Source: Frankia sp. AiPs1 (lineage in GTDB: Bacteria; Actinomycetota; Actinomycetes; Frankiales; Frankiaceae). Taken from it: DNA of 64,000 nt. Position 1 is the stretch's first letter. Each line of letters opens with the position of its first letter. The notes under the pieces were generated by a model. The model had not been told where the DNA came from and did no database searches. It was given only the letters and a program-made list of their open reading frames with translations. Shown one piece after another: positions 26,815-34,685 of the stretch. The position numbers and the translations under genes were made by a program. The DNA lies in assembly GCF_023716945.1 (NCBI RefSeq), contig NZ_JAMQQF010000002.1, positions 1 to 64,000 on the forward strand. The letters are read 5' to 3'.

Positions 26815-27262
26815 AGGGCGCCCGGACGGCGGCGCCGACCTTCCGGCTCCTCCTTGCTGCTGTTTTTGCCTGTGGCATAGCGGCTCTGCGCGGATCAATG
26901 CCATTGAGCGCCGGGGATCGCGTCACGGCCCGGCACCCGAAGCCGTCGACATTCGATCTTCGTGGGCAGATCGAATGGTCCCCGTTCTCACCTGCATCTG
27001 GCTCCCGTTCTCACCTACGAAGCCAAACGGGCGGGTGGCGGCCAGGTCACGGTTCTGGGAGGCCGCCACGTCGATGTTCTGGCCGTACTGGTCGATCGTC
27101 CGGTACAGGTAGTATCACCGCCCTGCGATCGTGACGTGGGTCTTGCCGGTGAATCGCCTGTCACTCGGGCTGTGACGGTAGGGCCGGGCGGCGTCGATCA
27201 GTAGCGGAGTGAACCGGCGCTACTCGGGTCATGATCTGGCTTGCTGATGATCCACGAGTTCG
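26815..27262. other. region with no supported gene
   Basis: About 450 bases between the synthetase fragment and the DUF6461 gene. Short open stretches exist on both strands without ribosome sites or recognisable motifs. The composition is slightly lower in GC (TCGATCTTCGTGGGCAGATC region) than in neighbours. Confidence 0.4.
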
Positions 27263-28012
27263 TCACGATCCTTCTCTGTCTGTTCGCGGGAGGCCCGGGC
27301 CAGACAGGTCTACGCGGCTGTGCAGGGTCGTCGGCGTCGGGTCCGCGTCGAGGGGGTCGAGGGCGGCGAGGCGCCGGCCGAGCTTCGAGGTGGATTGCGG
27401 CGGGTGCACGAGTGGGAGGGGGGCTGCGGGTGACGGGGGCCGCGAGCGGGGCACGGTCAGCACGGTCGTGAGGAGCGGAGCCGTGAGTGTGCGGACGGTG
27501 AGGCGGCCGCCGATGTGGTCGCCTGCGGCCCGCAAGGCGGCGACGACGTTCCTCTGGTCGGGGTGGAGGGCACGGTGACGCTCGGTGGCATCCCAGAAGG
27601 GATGGGGGCCGGCGGCGCGAAGGGTGGAGGGTGCCCCGGGCTCGAACTCCTCTTGGGGTTGCCCGTCGGCCCAGTGCGTCAGGTAGTGCATGGCGTTGGC
27701 GTCGTTGTTGACGGCGACTGACTGCGTGCCGTGGGACAGCGCGGCGAGGGTCGCGGACATGATGCCTTCGACTCCCAGGGTCTCGAAGCAGAAGGCCCAT
27801 TCCCCGAGGGTGCCGGTGGCGAGGATGCACTGGTCCGGGCGAGGGTCGAGGACGGGACCGGTCTCGGCGAAGGCGACGGGATGGGCTGTCGCGGGATCGG
27901 CTCCGTAGCGTTCCAGCAGGTTCTGGGGTGTCACGTCAAGGGTGAAGGTGAGGCAGAACGGTCCGTATCGGCCGATCGTCTCCCAGTCCTGCTCTAGGGG
28001 AGGACGGGTCAT
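27263..28012 (-). CDS. DUF6461-like protein
   Basis: The product has 249 residues, starting at the ATG at 28010-28012. The first 150 residues match my recollection of DUF6461 proteins: FCLTFTLDVTPQNLLERYGA, CILATGTLGEWAFCFETLGV, LAALSHGTQSVAVNNDANAM and HYLTHWADG. These are short cytoplasmic actinomycete proteins of unknown role, often in multiple copies near regulators. The C-terminal 90 residues are Pro/Thr/Arg-rich and look disordered or decayed, longer than usual. Downstream lies a synthetase fragment and upstream an IS remnant, so it sits alone in mobile-element debris. Confidence 0.6.
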   Translation of the reverse strand: MTRPPLEQDWETIGRYGPFCLTFTLDVTPQNLLERYGADPATAHPVAFAETGPVLDPRPDQCILATGTLGEWAFCFETLGVEGIMSATLAALSHGTQSVAVNNDANAMHYLTHWADGQPQEEFEPGAPSTLRAAGPHPFWDATERHRALHPDQRNVVAALRAAGDHIGGRLTVRTLTAPLLTTVLTVPRSRPPSPAAPLPLVHPPQSTSKLGRRLAALDPLDADPTPTTLHSRVDLSGPGLPRTDREGS

Positions 28013-28040
28013 GTGCTACTCCAAGTCTGCTCGGTAGGTG

Positions 28041-28838
28041 TCAAGTCAAATGAGACGCTTGGTCGTTGCTCGGCTGGCTCGGAACTGGCTGGTTGATCCA
28101 CACGGTCTCGGGTAGCCGGGGTGGCCGTGGCCGGCGGGCGAACCGTTCAGGGTGCGTGGCGTGGGCGCGGTCGAGGGTGGCCTCGCGGTGGGCCTGGACA
28201 TCGTCGGCGGTGCCGAAGTGCACCGAAGCGGGCGTGTGGAACCCGATCCCGGAGTGGCGGTGGTCGTGGTTGTAGGCCGTGAAGAACCCCTCACAGAACG
28301 CCCGCGCGTGGGTCAGCGACCCGAACCGGTCCGGGAAATCGGAGCTGTACTTGAGCGGTCTTGAACTGCGCCTCGGAATAGGGATTGTCATTCGACGTTC
28401 GCGGCCGGGAACGCGACCGGTGGACGTTGAGATCGGCGAGGAGTTCGGCTACCTGCTTCGAGACCATCGCCCCGCCACGGTCCGCGTGGATCGCCCGGGG
28501 CGCGGTCCCGTTGCGCGCGATGGCGTCGGCGAGGAAATCCTTCGCGACCACGGCGTCCTCGCCGGCGGCGACGAGCCAGCCGGTCACATACCGGGAGTAG
28601 CTATCGAGGATCACGTAGAGCTTGTACCAGATGCCTTTCGCTGGTCCTTTCAACGCGGTGATGTCCCACGACCAGACCTCGTCCGGGCCGGTCGCGGTCA
28701 GCTCCGGGCGGAGCCGCGGCGGGTGGGTCGCCTGGGCGCGGCGTTCCCGGGTCCGCCCGGCCGCGCGGGCGATGCGGTACATCGTCGACAGCGGGCACCC
28801 GTACCGGCCGGCGTCCAGCTCCCGCGTCTCCGAGCATT
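28041..28838 (-). mobile_element. IS3-type transposase (orfB) remnant with a frameshift
   Basis: The minus strand encodes RELDAGRYGCPLSTMYRIAR, DEVWSWDITALKGPAKGIWY, YVTGWLVAAGEDAVVAKDFL, AIHADRGGAM and SNDNPYSEAQFKT. All three DDE acidic residues are present. At 28359 one extra base moves the sense to LKYSSDFPDRFGSLTHARAF, HDHRHSGIGFHTPASVHFGT and the end at 28041. The N-terminal orfA part is missing; similarity stops at 28838 where an AT-rich segment starts. Terminal repeats are not evident. Confidence 0.75.
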
Positions 28839-28902
28839 ACGTTACCGAGGCTGACACTCGGCTTCGTGTGCCACCAAACCAGTGGATAAGTACAACACTT
28901 AG

Positions 28903-29056
28903 TACAATCGCAGAGCATTCTCCGGGGTTGCCCTGCCGGTCATATTCGGAATTTTGTTTACCAGTGATACCCCTAGTAAAGCGGAGATTGGTGCGGCCGT
29001 AATTTTGAGCATCATAGGCGTTCCTTTCCTGGTGATAGGCATCATGGCGGGCAGGT
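28903..29056 (+). pseudogene. AT-rich remnant of a small membrane protein
   Basis: After an in-frame TAG at 28900 the plus frame reads SGVALPVIFGILFTSDTPSK and then AEIGAAVILSIIGVPFLVIG, ending MAGR and TAG. Two hydrophobic helices joined by a polar turn are obvious, and base use is much richer in A/T than elsewhere in the window. No start codon is available, so this is the 3' end of a foreign membrane gene. Confidence 0.45.
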
Positions 29057-29309
29057 AGATTGACCTGCAGTTCAAGCTTGCCGCCAACATTGAGCGTTAC
29101 TTGCCCTGATCGCAAACTGCCTTCGGCGATCATCCTCTGGCCAAGGAGGCTGCGAGCGATCCCCAAAATACGTTCCGCCCTGGAGCCCCAGGAGCGTGCT
29201 GCTCTACCGTCACATCGACGTTGACGCCTGACTCGCCGAGCATCTGCGGCTGGCCGGCGCGAACGCGGCTTTGGCTGTGGAAACTCATCCGCCGCCGACC
29301 GCGCGGCCT

Positions 29310-30185
29310 TCAAAGCGCGCTACTCGGGGGGTTGGCGACTTCTCTTCGGAGGCGGGTGAAGAGCATGTCGACCTCGTCGGGTGGGGCGTCGCGGTAGGTG
29401 GACCAGGCATCGAGGATCTTTTCGGCACCGAGGATCATGGTGTCGGGTAGGCCTGCGGCGCGTAGCGCGGCAGCGGCTTCGGCGAGTTCGGGTGACCATC
29501 GCCAGGCGCGGGCGGCGACGGAGGGAAGATAGTCGGGTTCGGCGAGGATGGGTCGGCTGCGTCGGCGTCCTTCTTCGGTGAGGGCGTCGGCGACGCCGTA
29601 GTGGTCGGCGAGGGCGTGGGCGAGTCCGGCGAGGGCGCGGCTGGCTTTCTGGAACACGGCTTGTGCGGTCTTGAGAGCCGAGGCTGCGCCGAGGCGGGTG
29701 GAGATCGGCTTCGCTTCCAGGGCCGATCCGGCGAAGAGGTTCACGACGGTGGTGGTGTCTTCGGGGGCGCCGGCGAGGTAGAGGCGGGTGGTGCCGGGTT
29801 CGGTGGGTGGTGGTCCGATGATCGAGCCGTCGACGAGGCGGACGCCCGCGGCGGTGAACGCCTCGCCGATCGAGGTCATCCGTTCAGGGGTGATCGCGTC
29901 GGCTTCGACGAAGAGCCCTCGATGGAAACCGGCTGCGAGCACTTCTGCGGCCACCTGGTCGGCGAACTGCGGTGGACACAGGGAGATCACGATGTCCACG
30001 TCGCGGACAAGCTCGGGGAGGTCCCGGGCCGGCTGGAATCCGGCGGCCGTGGCACGGTCCGCCGTTGCGGCGCTGCGTCCGTCCGGCAGCCACAGCACAC
30101 GGGCAGCCAAGGTGTCCTGTCGGCCGACCGCTGCTCCCATCGCCCCCGGATGCAGCAGGCCGACGGTCGGTTGCGGCAGGCTCAT
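29310..30185 (-). CDS. NAD(P)-binding oxidoreductase, 6-phosphogluconate dehydrogenase-like
   Basis: The product has 291 residues from the ATG at 30183-30185. It opens with a Rossmann strand and nucleotide loop, TVGLLHPGAMGAAVG, followed by DVDIVISLCPPQFADQVAAE and VEADAITPERMTSIGEAF, then DGSIIGPPPTEPGTTRLYLA, as in beta-hydroxyacid dehydrogenase/imine reductase-type proteins. The C-terminal half is helical (ASALKTAQAVFQKASRALAG) and should dimerise. A small upstream ORF overlaps its start by four bases (ATGA), suggesting translational coupling. The usual catalytic Lys of the hydroxyacid group may be K in ALKTAQA. The substrate cannot be read from context. Confidence 0.8.
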   Translation of the reverse strand: MSLPQPTVGLLHPGAMGAAVGRQDTLAARVLWLPDGRSAATADRATAAGFQPARDLPELVRDVDIVISLCPPQFADQVAAEVLAAGFHRGLFVEADAITPERMTSIGEAFTAAGVRLVDGSIIGPPPTEPGTTRLYLAGAPEDTTTVVNLFAGSALEAKPISTRLGAASALKTAQAVFQKASRALAGLAHALADHYGVADALTEEGRRRSRPILAEPDYLPSVAARAWRWSPELAEAAAALRAAGLPDTMILGAEKILDAWSTYRDAPPDEVDMLFTRLRREVANPPSSAL

Positions 30186-30304
30186 CGGGCTGCGGTGTCG
30201 CCGGTGCGGCCAGACGCGTCGACGGTGCTGGCGCAGATGGTGAGGATTTCCTCGCGGAGATGCTGGGCGGGGCGTAGTTGCTGGTAGTCGGGGCGGTCGG
30301 TCAT
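30182..30304 (-). CDS. 40-residue ORF coupled to the oxidoreductase
   Basis: ATG at 30302-30304 opens MTDRPDYQQLRPAQHLREEI, then LTICASTVDASGRTGDTAAR and a TGA that overlaps the next ATG (ATGA). The same frame continues upstream with protein-like sequence (RRFKLRPRIAHRLARLDPAA, TIRIVLDTATRRPTDSVLRR) to a stop near 30497 but has no ATG or GTG there, so it may be the end of a longer truncated gene. I recognise no family. Confidence 0.4.
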   Translation of the reverse strand: MTDRPDYQQLRPAQHLREEILTICASTVDASGRTGDTAAR

Positions 30305-30655
30305 GGTCGCGAGTTGTCGGTGGCGGCGCAGGACGCTGTCGGTGGGGCGGCGGGTGGCCGTGTCGAGAACGATCCGTATGGTCTGCGGGCGGCGTGGGTG
30401 TTGATGTGGGTCGCGGCCTGCTGCTGGGTCCAGCCGCGCGAGGCGGTGGGCGATGCGGGGGCGCAGCTTGAAGCGGCGAGGCCCGCGGCCCGCCGCTCAC
30501 CGGCCTGCCGCCGGCTCGGCATGGTCTCTGGCCGCCGTCACGTCGTCCGATGGCCGTACCCTGCTCGAGCGGCATGGCGGTCGAACGCGGCCCGTCGGCC
30601 GTCGCAGGAGCCCCGCCTCGCAGGGCACCTCGGCACGGGCCGAAAATCATGGGTC

Positions 30656-31459
30656 ATGACCCTGCCTGCTGCGGTGCGTGATGCCGTGGGCGCCTACCTG
30701 CTGGCGGTCGATGCCCTCTATCCCGATCTCGTGGAAGGCTTCTACGTGATCGGGTCCGCGGCCCTGGACGACTTCCGTCCCGGGGCCAGCGACATCGATT
30801 TCGTCGCCGTCACCACCACGGCCCCGGCCGACCAGCAGGTCGCGGCGCTGGCCCGCCTCCACGCCCACCTGTCCCGCCGCCCGCTGTTCGACGGGATCTA
30901 CACCACCTGGCTCGACCTCGCCCAAGACCCAGGACAGCCATCGCCGGGACCGCATGCCCACGGCCGACGGTTCCATCCGCGCTGCGACCACCAACGCCAC
31001 CCGGTCACCTGGCACAGCCTGGCCCGCCACGGCGCGGCCATCCGCGGCCCCAAGCCTGCCGAGATCGACATCGCGGCCAACCCGGCGGACCTCGCCCGCT
31101 GGACGCGCGGCAACCTCGACGGCTACTGGCGGCGATGGTGGCACCGCGGCTCCCGGCTAGCCATGCCCGCCGGCCTGGCCTGCCTCACCTCGTCCGGGTC
31201 GGCCTGGGGCGTGCTCGGTGTCAGCCGACTCCACCACACGCTCACCACCGGCGAGATCATCTCCAAGGCGGCGGCAGGAGAACACGCACGGACCACCTTC
31301 GAACCACGGTGGCATCGCATCATCGACGAATGCCTACGCATCCGGCGTGCCGATCATCGCCGGTCCCTCTACCGCAACCCCCTCACCCGACGGACCGACG
31401 CGCTGACCTTCGTAGACATGGTCCTCAACGACGTGTCCCGACCCACGGACACCGCCTAA
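30656..31459 (+). CDS. nucleotidyltransferase, aminoglycoside adenylyltransferase-like
   Basis: The product has 267 residues. The N-terminal nucleotidyltransferase domain contains GFYVIGSAALDDFRPGASDI and DFVAVTT, i.e. the GS...DxD metal-binding pattern. The C-terminal part, with WTRGNLDGYWRRW, LGVSRLHHTLTTGEIISKAA and WHRIIDECLRIRRADHRRSL, matches the helical domain (DUF4111-type) of ANT(3'')/ANT(9)-like adenylyltransferases. These transfer AMP to an aminoglycoside hydroxyl, but many chromosomal members have other or unknown substrates. The ATG at 30656 is chosen because the catalytic domain starts immediately after. It is divergent from the 40-residue ORF and the oxidoreductase. Confidence 0.75.
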   Translation: MTLPAAVRDAVGAYLLAVDALYPDLVEGFYVIGSAALDDFRPGASDIDFVAVTTTAPADQQVAALARLHAHLSRRPLFDGIYTTWLDLAQDPGQPSPGPHAHGRRFHPRCDHQRHPVTWHSLARHGAAIRGPKPAEIDIAANPADLARWTRGNLDGYWRRWWHRGSRLAMPAGLACLTSSGSAWGVLGVSRLHHTLTTGEIISKAAAGEHARTTFEPRWHRIIDECLRIRRADHRRSLYRNPLTRRTDALTFVDMVLNDVSRPTDTA

Positions 31460-31602
31460 CCGCCCGCCGCGCCCTCAATCCACAGGTATTGACAGCTTCT
31501 CCCGTCCGCATCCTGGCTGCCGAAGCTGAGAGGCCCGGAGCGATCGACCGGTTGGCGGGCATCGCCCCAGTTCAGGGGCATCGGGCGGGACGAACAGTTT
31601 CT

Positions 31603-31728
31603 TCACTGTGATGGGAATGTCCGACGTCCTTTCTCGGACGATCGTGGTGACGGCAGGCCTTGCTCTTCGTAGTACCGCAATGAGCGCGGACTCACGCCTG
31701 TGCGCTTGGACAGCTCGCCGATCCGCAT
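31603..31728 (-). pseudogene. MerR-family regulator, N-terminal remnant
   Basis: From the ATG at 31726-31728 the frame reads MRIGELSKRTGVSPRSLRYY then EEQGLPSPRSSEKGRRTFPS and stops after 41 residues. The complete MerR recognition helices are present but the rest of the HTH wing and the effector domain are gone. A functional MerR protein needs at least 110 residues. Confidence 0.65.
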
Positions 31729-32159
31729 CCCTAAAAACCTACGCCCGCGTGCTCCAGGTTCAGACCGCCGACGAGTCATGGACACCGGCGGACACCGCCA
31801 CGGCCGCCCGGGTTGCGGCCTGGTCCCGCGACTGAGCACGTTCGTCTGTACGCGCCTGGGCCCGGACCAGCTGGCGTACCTCGCCCAGAAGCGGCAGTGG
31901 TGATCAGGTCTTTCTGCTCTGGCCGGACTCGTCCGATCAGCAGGCGCGCACGAACCTGCGCCATGTCCTGCCCTGCGGCGGATCGTCACGCCTCGCACAC
32001 CGCGTGACGATCGCAGGCGGACGGCGATTACCGCACGGTTTGAACAGCAGCACTCTGCCAGTCACAGGAGCTTTAGTTGTGCGCTGCGTTCACCGCCGCG
32101 GGTCGGGCGGCGGCGCGGGCGTGGCCGGGATTCAGGTCCGGCCGCGCCCGCGCCAGGTG
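31729..32159. other. region with no supported gene
   Basis: These 430 bases show short open stretches on both strands, none with a ribosome site or motif. I found no inverted repeats of note. Confidence 0.4.
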
Positions 32160-32834
32160 TCACCGGGTGAGCGCGCGCAGTGCGGTGAGGGCCTCCTCGG
32201 GGCCGACACGCCAGCGGTAGTCGGCCGAGATCGACCTGAACCGGATCACGGCGTCGGTGTCGACCACGAAGGCGGCGGCGGCGGGCAGCTCGTGGCTGTC
32301 GTCCCCGTTGACCTCGGTCAGGTCGATGCCGAGCGCCTTCTGCGCGGTGGTTGAACCGTCGGCCTGGCGAAACACCAGCCCGTAGGCGCGAGCGACGGTG
32401 TTCCGGAGATCGCTGAGGATGGTGAAGCCGAGGCCTTCCTTCTCGGCGAACGACAGCGAGTTGTCGGGTGTCTGGGGGGACACGGCGACCAGAGTGGCAC
32501 CGGCCGCCTCGATCTCGCCGAGTGCGGCCTGAAACGCGCGCAACTGCAGGTTGCAGTAGGGGCACCAGGCGCCTCGGTAGAACACCAGCACCACGGGGCC
32601 CGCGGCCAGCAGCTCGGTGAGCGCCCGGCTCGTGCCATGGATGTCTGGCAGGGCGAAGTCGGGCGCCGTGGTCCCGACGGCCGGGGCGGCGGAACCGACG
32701 CCGTCGGCGGCCATCGCCGCCGCGTCGTTGTCGAAGGGGGCCAGCGCCTCGACGCCGTACGCATCGTGAAGCTGGGACCGTAGGGCGACCGTCGCGTCGG
32801 TCAGGGACGTGGACTCGGTCTGAGGTGTGGACAT
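32160..32834 (-). CDS. peroxiredoxin-like protein (AhpC/TSA family)
   Basis: The product has 224 residues and a thioredoxin fold. It reduces peroxides through a thiol. The active loop is VVLVFYRGAWCPYCNLQLRA with Cys-Pro-Tyr-Cys, followed by LVAVSPQTPDNSLSFAEKEG and LRNTVARAYGLVF, and the N-terminal 60 residues form a helical extension. The ATG at 32832-32834 has GGAGG close by. It is divergent from an AraC regulator 101 bp away with two palindromes between them, so the regulator probably controls it. The CxxC arrangement suggests a thioredoxin-like peroxidase rather than a typical 2-Cys enzyme. Confidence 0.85.
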   Translation of the reverse strand: MSTPQTESTSLTDATVALRSQLHDAYGVEALAPFDNDAAAMAADGVGSAAPAVGTTAPDFALPDIHGTSRALTELLAAGPVVLVFYRGAWCPYCNLQLRAFQAALGEIEAAGATLVAVSPQTPDNSLSFAEKEGLGFTILSDLRNTVARAYGLVFRQADGSTTAQKALGIDLTEVNGDDSHELPAAAAFVVDTDAVIRFRSISADYRWRVGPEEALTALRALTR

Positions 32835-32891
32835 GCCTCCACGCTAGAAAGCCACCGCGAGTTTATCCATACGAGAAAAGCTCAATAACTT

Positions 32892-32931
32892 AGCCGATCG
32901 GCTCATCCGGAAGGCGAACTCGATAGTATCG
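32892..32931. promoter_or_regulatory. two palindromes in the divergent peroxiredoxin/AraC promoter
   Basis: AGCCGATCGGCT (32892-32903, perfect) and CGATAGTATCG (32921-32931, one central base) lie in an AT-rich 101-bp gap between divergent starts. The second is directly before the AraC GTG, so binding there could repress the regulator itself. Confidence 0.45.
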
Positions 32932-32935
32932 GACA

Positions 32936-33892
32936 GTGGATACCCCGGCCGACCCGCTCGCCGACGTGTTGCAGCTCGCCCGCGTCCGCGGCGCCGTGCT
33001 CGCCCAGCTCGTCGCGCACGAGCCGTGGGGCGTCGAGGTCGATCCGCAGCCGGGCGCGACCTTCCATGCGGTGTTGGCCGGATCGTGCTGGCTGCGCACG
33101 GCGGGTGCCACCCCGCGCAGGCTCATGCCGGGTGACGTTGTCCTGCTGCCGACCAACCTCAGCCATGTCCTGGCCAGCGGCCCGACGACCGCGGCGATGG
33201 CGCTGACTCAGGCGGCGAAGATCGGTCTGCGCGCCGACGAGGGGGTCGTCGAGCTGCCGGGCGACGGCGCGGTCACCCGCATCCTGTGCGCGTCGTACGA
33301 CTACGACCACGAGGTCGCCCAGCCGCTGATGTCGCTGCTGCCCCGCGTGCTGCACCTCGCCGCCGGTGACCCGGCCGACGACGGCGCGGTCGCCACCGCC
33401 CTGGCGTTGCTGCGCTACGAGCTCAACGGTGTGCCTCCCGGCTCGCGTGCGGTCGTGGCCCGGCTGCTCGACGTGCTGCTCGTCCACGTCGTCCGGGCCT
33501 GGCTGCGCGCCCGGCCGGCGGGTGAGGGCTCGTGGCTGCGTGCGCTGCACGACCCCGTCACCGCGCGGGCACTCTCCCTGCTCCACGAGGTGCCGCAGCG
33601 AGCCTGGACCGTCAACGACCTGGCGGCCGAGGTACATGTCTCCCGGGCCACGCTGACCCGCCGTTTCACCGAGCTCGTCGGAGAACCGCCGCTGACCTAC
33701 CTGACCCGGTGGCGGATGGACGTCGCCGCGCAGCGGCTACGCGAGACCGACGATCCCGTCGCCGCCATCGGGGCCGCGGTCGGCTACGCCAGCGAGCACG
33801 CCTTCTCCCGTGCGTTCAGCCGCGCACGGGGCGAGCCACCACGGCGCTACCGGGTCTACGCCCGAACCGCCGCTGCCGCGAGCGGTTCGTAG
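32936..33892 (+). CDS. AraC-family transcriptional regulator with N-terminal cupin
   Basis: The product has 318 residues from GTG 32936. The N-terminal domain (about 1-190) is a cupin-like ligand-binding fold: GATFHAVLAGSCWLRTAG, LMPGDVVLLPTNLSHVLAS. The C-terminus has the two AraC HTHs: WTVNDLAAEVHVSRATLTRR, then PPLTYLTRWRMDVAAQRLRE and VGYASEHAFSRAFSRARGEP. Regulators of this cupin_6 type frequently sit divergent to the oxidoreductase they control, as here with the peroxiredoxin-like gene. No frame disruption. Confidence 0.88.
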   Translation: MDTPADPLADVLQLARVRGAVLAQLVAHEPWGVEVDPQPGATFHAVLAGSCWLRTAGATPRRLMPGDVVLLPTNLSHVLASGPTTAAMALTQAAKIGLRADEGVVELPGDGAVTRILCASYDYDHEVAQPLMSLLPRVLHLAAGDPADDGAVATALALLRYELNGVPPGSRAVVARLLDVLLVHVVRAWLRARPAGEGSWLRALHDPVTARALSLLHEVPQRAWTVNDLAAEVHVSRATLTRRFTELVGEPPLTYLTRWRMDVAAQRLRETDDPVAAIGAAVGYASEHAFSRAFSRARGEPPRRYRVYARTAAAASGS

Positions 33893-33937
33893 CGGCGCCC
33901 CGCCAGCTCGCGGGCGTGCACGAAGACGCCGGCGTGT

Positions 33938-34495
33938 TCAGCCAGCCGGCTCGGAGGCGTTGCGGCGGGCCCGGAAGGACGCGCTTTTGGCGCGGTTCCC
34001 GCACGCGGCCATGTCGCACCAGCGCCTCGAGGTGTTGCGGGAACTGTCGACGAAGACCCATCGGCAGTCCGTGCCCCGGCAGGCCTTGAGCCGGGGCCAG
34101 CCGGGTCGAGCCGTGGCGCGCAGAAGCGCCGTGACGGTGGCGGCACAGACGTCGCGAACGAGGCCGTTGGGGCCGTCGGCGAGCAGGGACGGGCTGCCGC
34201 GCAGATCCGGGCGCAGGGTGAGACGGTCGAGTCCGACCGCGTCGACCCGGACGTCGATGCCGTTGTTGCGCAGTGCGAGGCCGCGGACCACGGCCCGCAG
34301 GGCGCGAAGCGTCACCAGGTCCTCGGCGGCGTCGGATCGTCCGGCTTCCAGGTCGGTCGGCGCGTCCAGGCCTGCCCACCAGGCCCGCATCGCGGACGAA
34401 TCGGCGAGTTCGTCGTGCTCCCCGTGCCCGGTGTTCGCCACCGCCACGAGGAGCTCCTCGGCTGAGAGGCCTGGCCAACCCGGCTCCTGCGTCAC
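33938..34495 (-). CDS. CGNR zinc-finger (ABATE domain) regulator
   Basis: The product has 185 residues. The C-terminus carries the CGNR finger: LKACRGTDCRWVFVDSSRN, TSRRWCDMAACGNRAKSAS, with Cys residues in the C-x4-C ... C-x4-CGNR spacing that bind zinc. The N-terminal part (LADSSAMRAWWAGLDAP, LVTLRALRAVVRGLALRNNG) is the ABATE-type domain. These proteins are predicted transcription regulators with stress-related targets. The gene is divergent from a GNAT gene, and the gap contains repeated GTAAC/GTTAC dyads that are its likely binding sites. Confidence 0.85.
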   Translation of the reverse strand: MTQEPGWPGLSAEELLVAVANTGHGEHDELADSSAMRAWWAGLDAPTDLEAGRSDAAEDLVTLRALRAVVRGLALRNNGIDVRVDAVGLDRLTLRPDLRGSPSLLADGPNGLVRDVCAATVTALLRATARPGWPRLKACRGTDCRWVFVDSSRNTSRRWCDMAACGNRAKSASFRARRNASEPAG

Positions 34496-34510
34496 CTAAC
34501 CACCGTACGA

Positions 34511-34561
34511 GGTTAACCAGTTGACGGCCTAGGTAACCGGTGTAACCGTTACTACGGTTAC
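34511..34561. promoter_or_regulatory. cluster of GTAAC/GTTAC palindromes, probable CGNR operators
   Basis: GGTTAACC (34511-34518), GGTAACC (34532-34538) and GTAACCGT-TACT-ACGGTTAC (34542-34561, 8-bp arms) share the half-site GTAACC/GGTTAC in the gap between the CGNR and GNAT genes. Regular repetition in a divergent promoter points to an autoregulated operator array. Confidence 0.5.
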
Positions 34562-34685
34562 GCCACCGGCGGGTGGCGCCAGGAGAGCAACATCCGCTCG
34601 ACGACCTGACGGGTCGCACCACCGGCGAACCCCCGGCCAGGGCCGAAGTCCACGCCGGTGCGTGTCGACGTCACGAGAAAGTGTC

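Noticed and set aside
30656..31459. A confirmed aminoglycoside resistance gene
   Set aside because: The fold matches adenylyltransferases, but chromosomal members vary in substrate and nothing here links it to resistance.
31460..31602. An IS200/IS605-type end near CAGGTATTGACAGC
   Set aside because: The short sequence recalls such ends, but no transposase or matching second end is visible.
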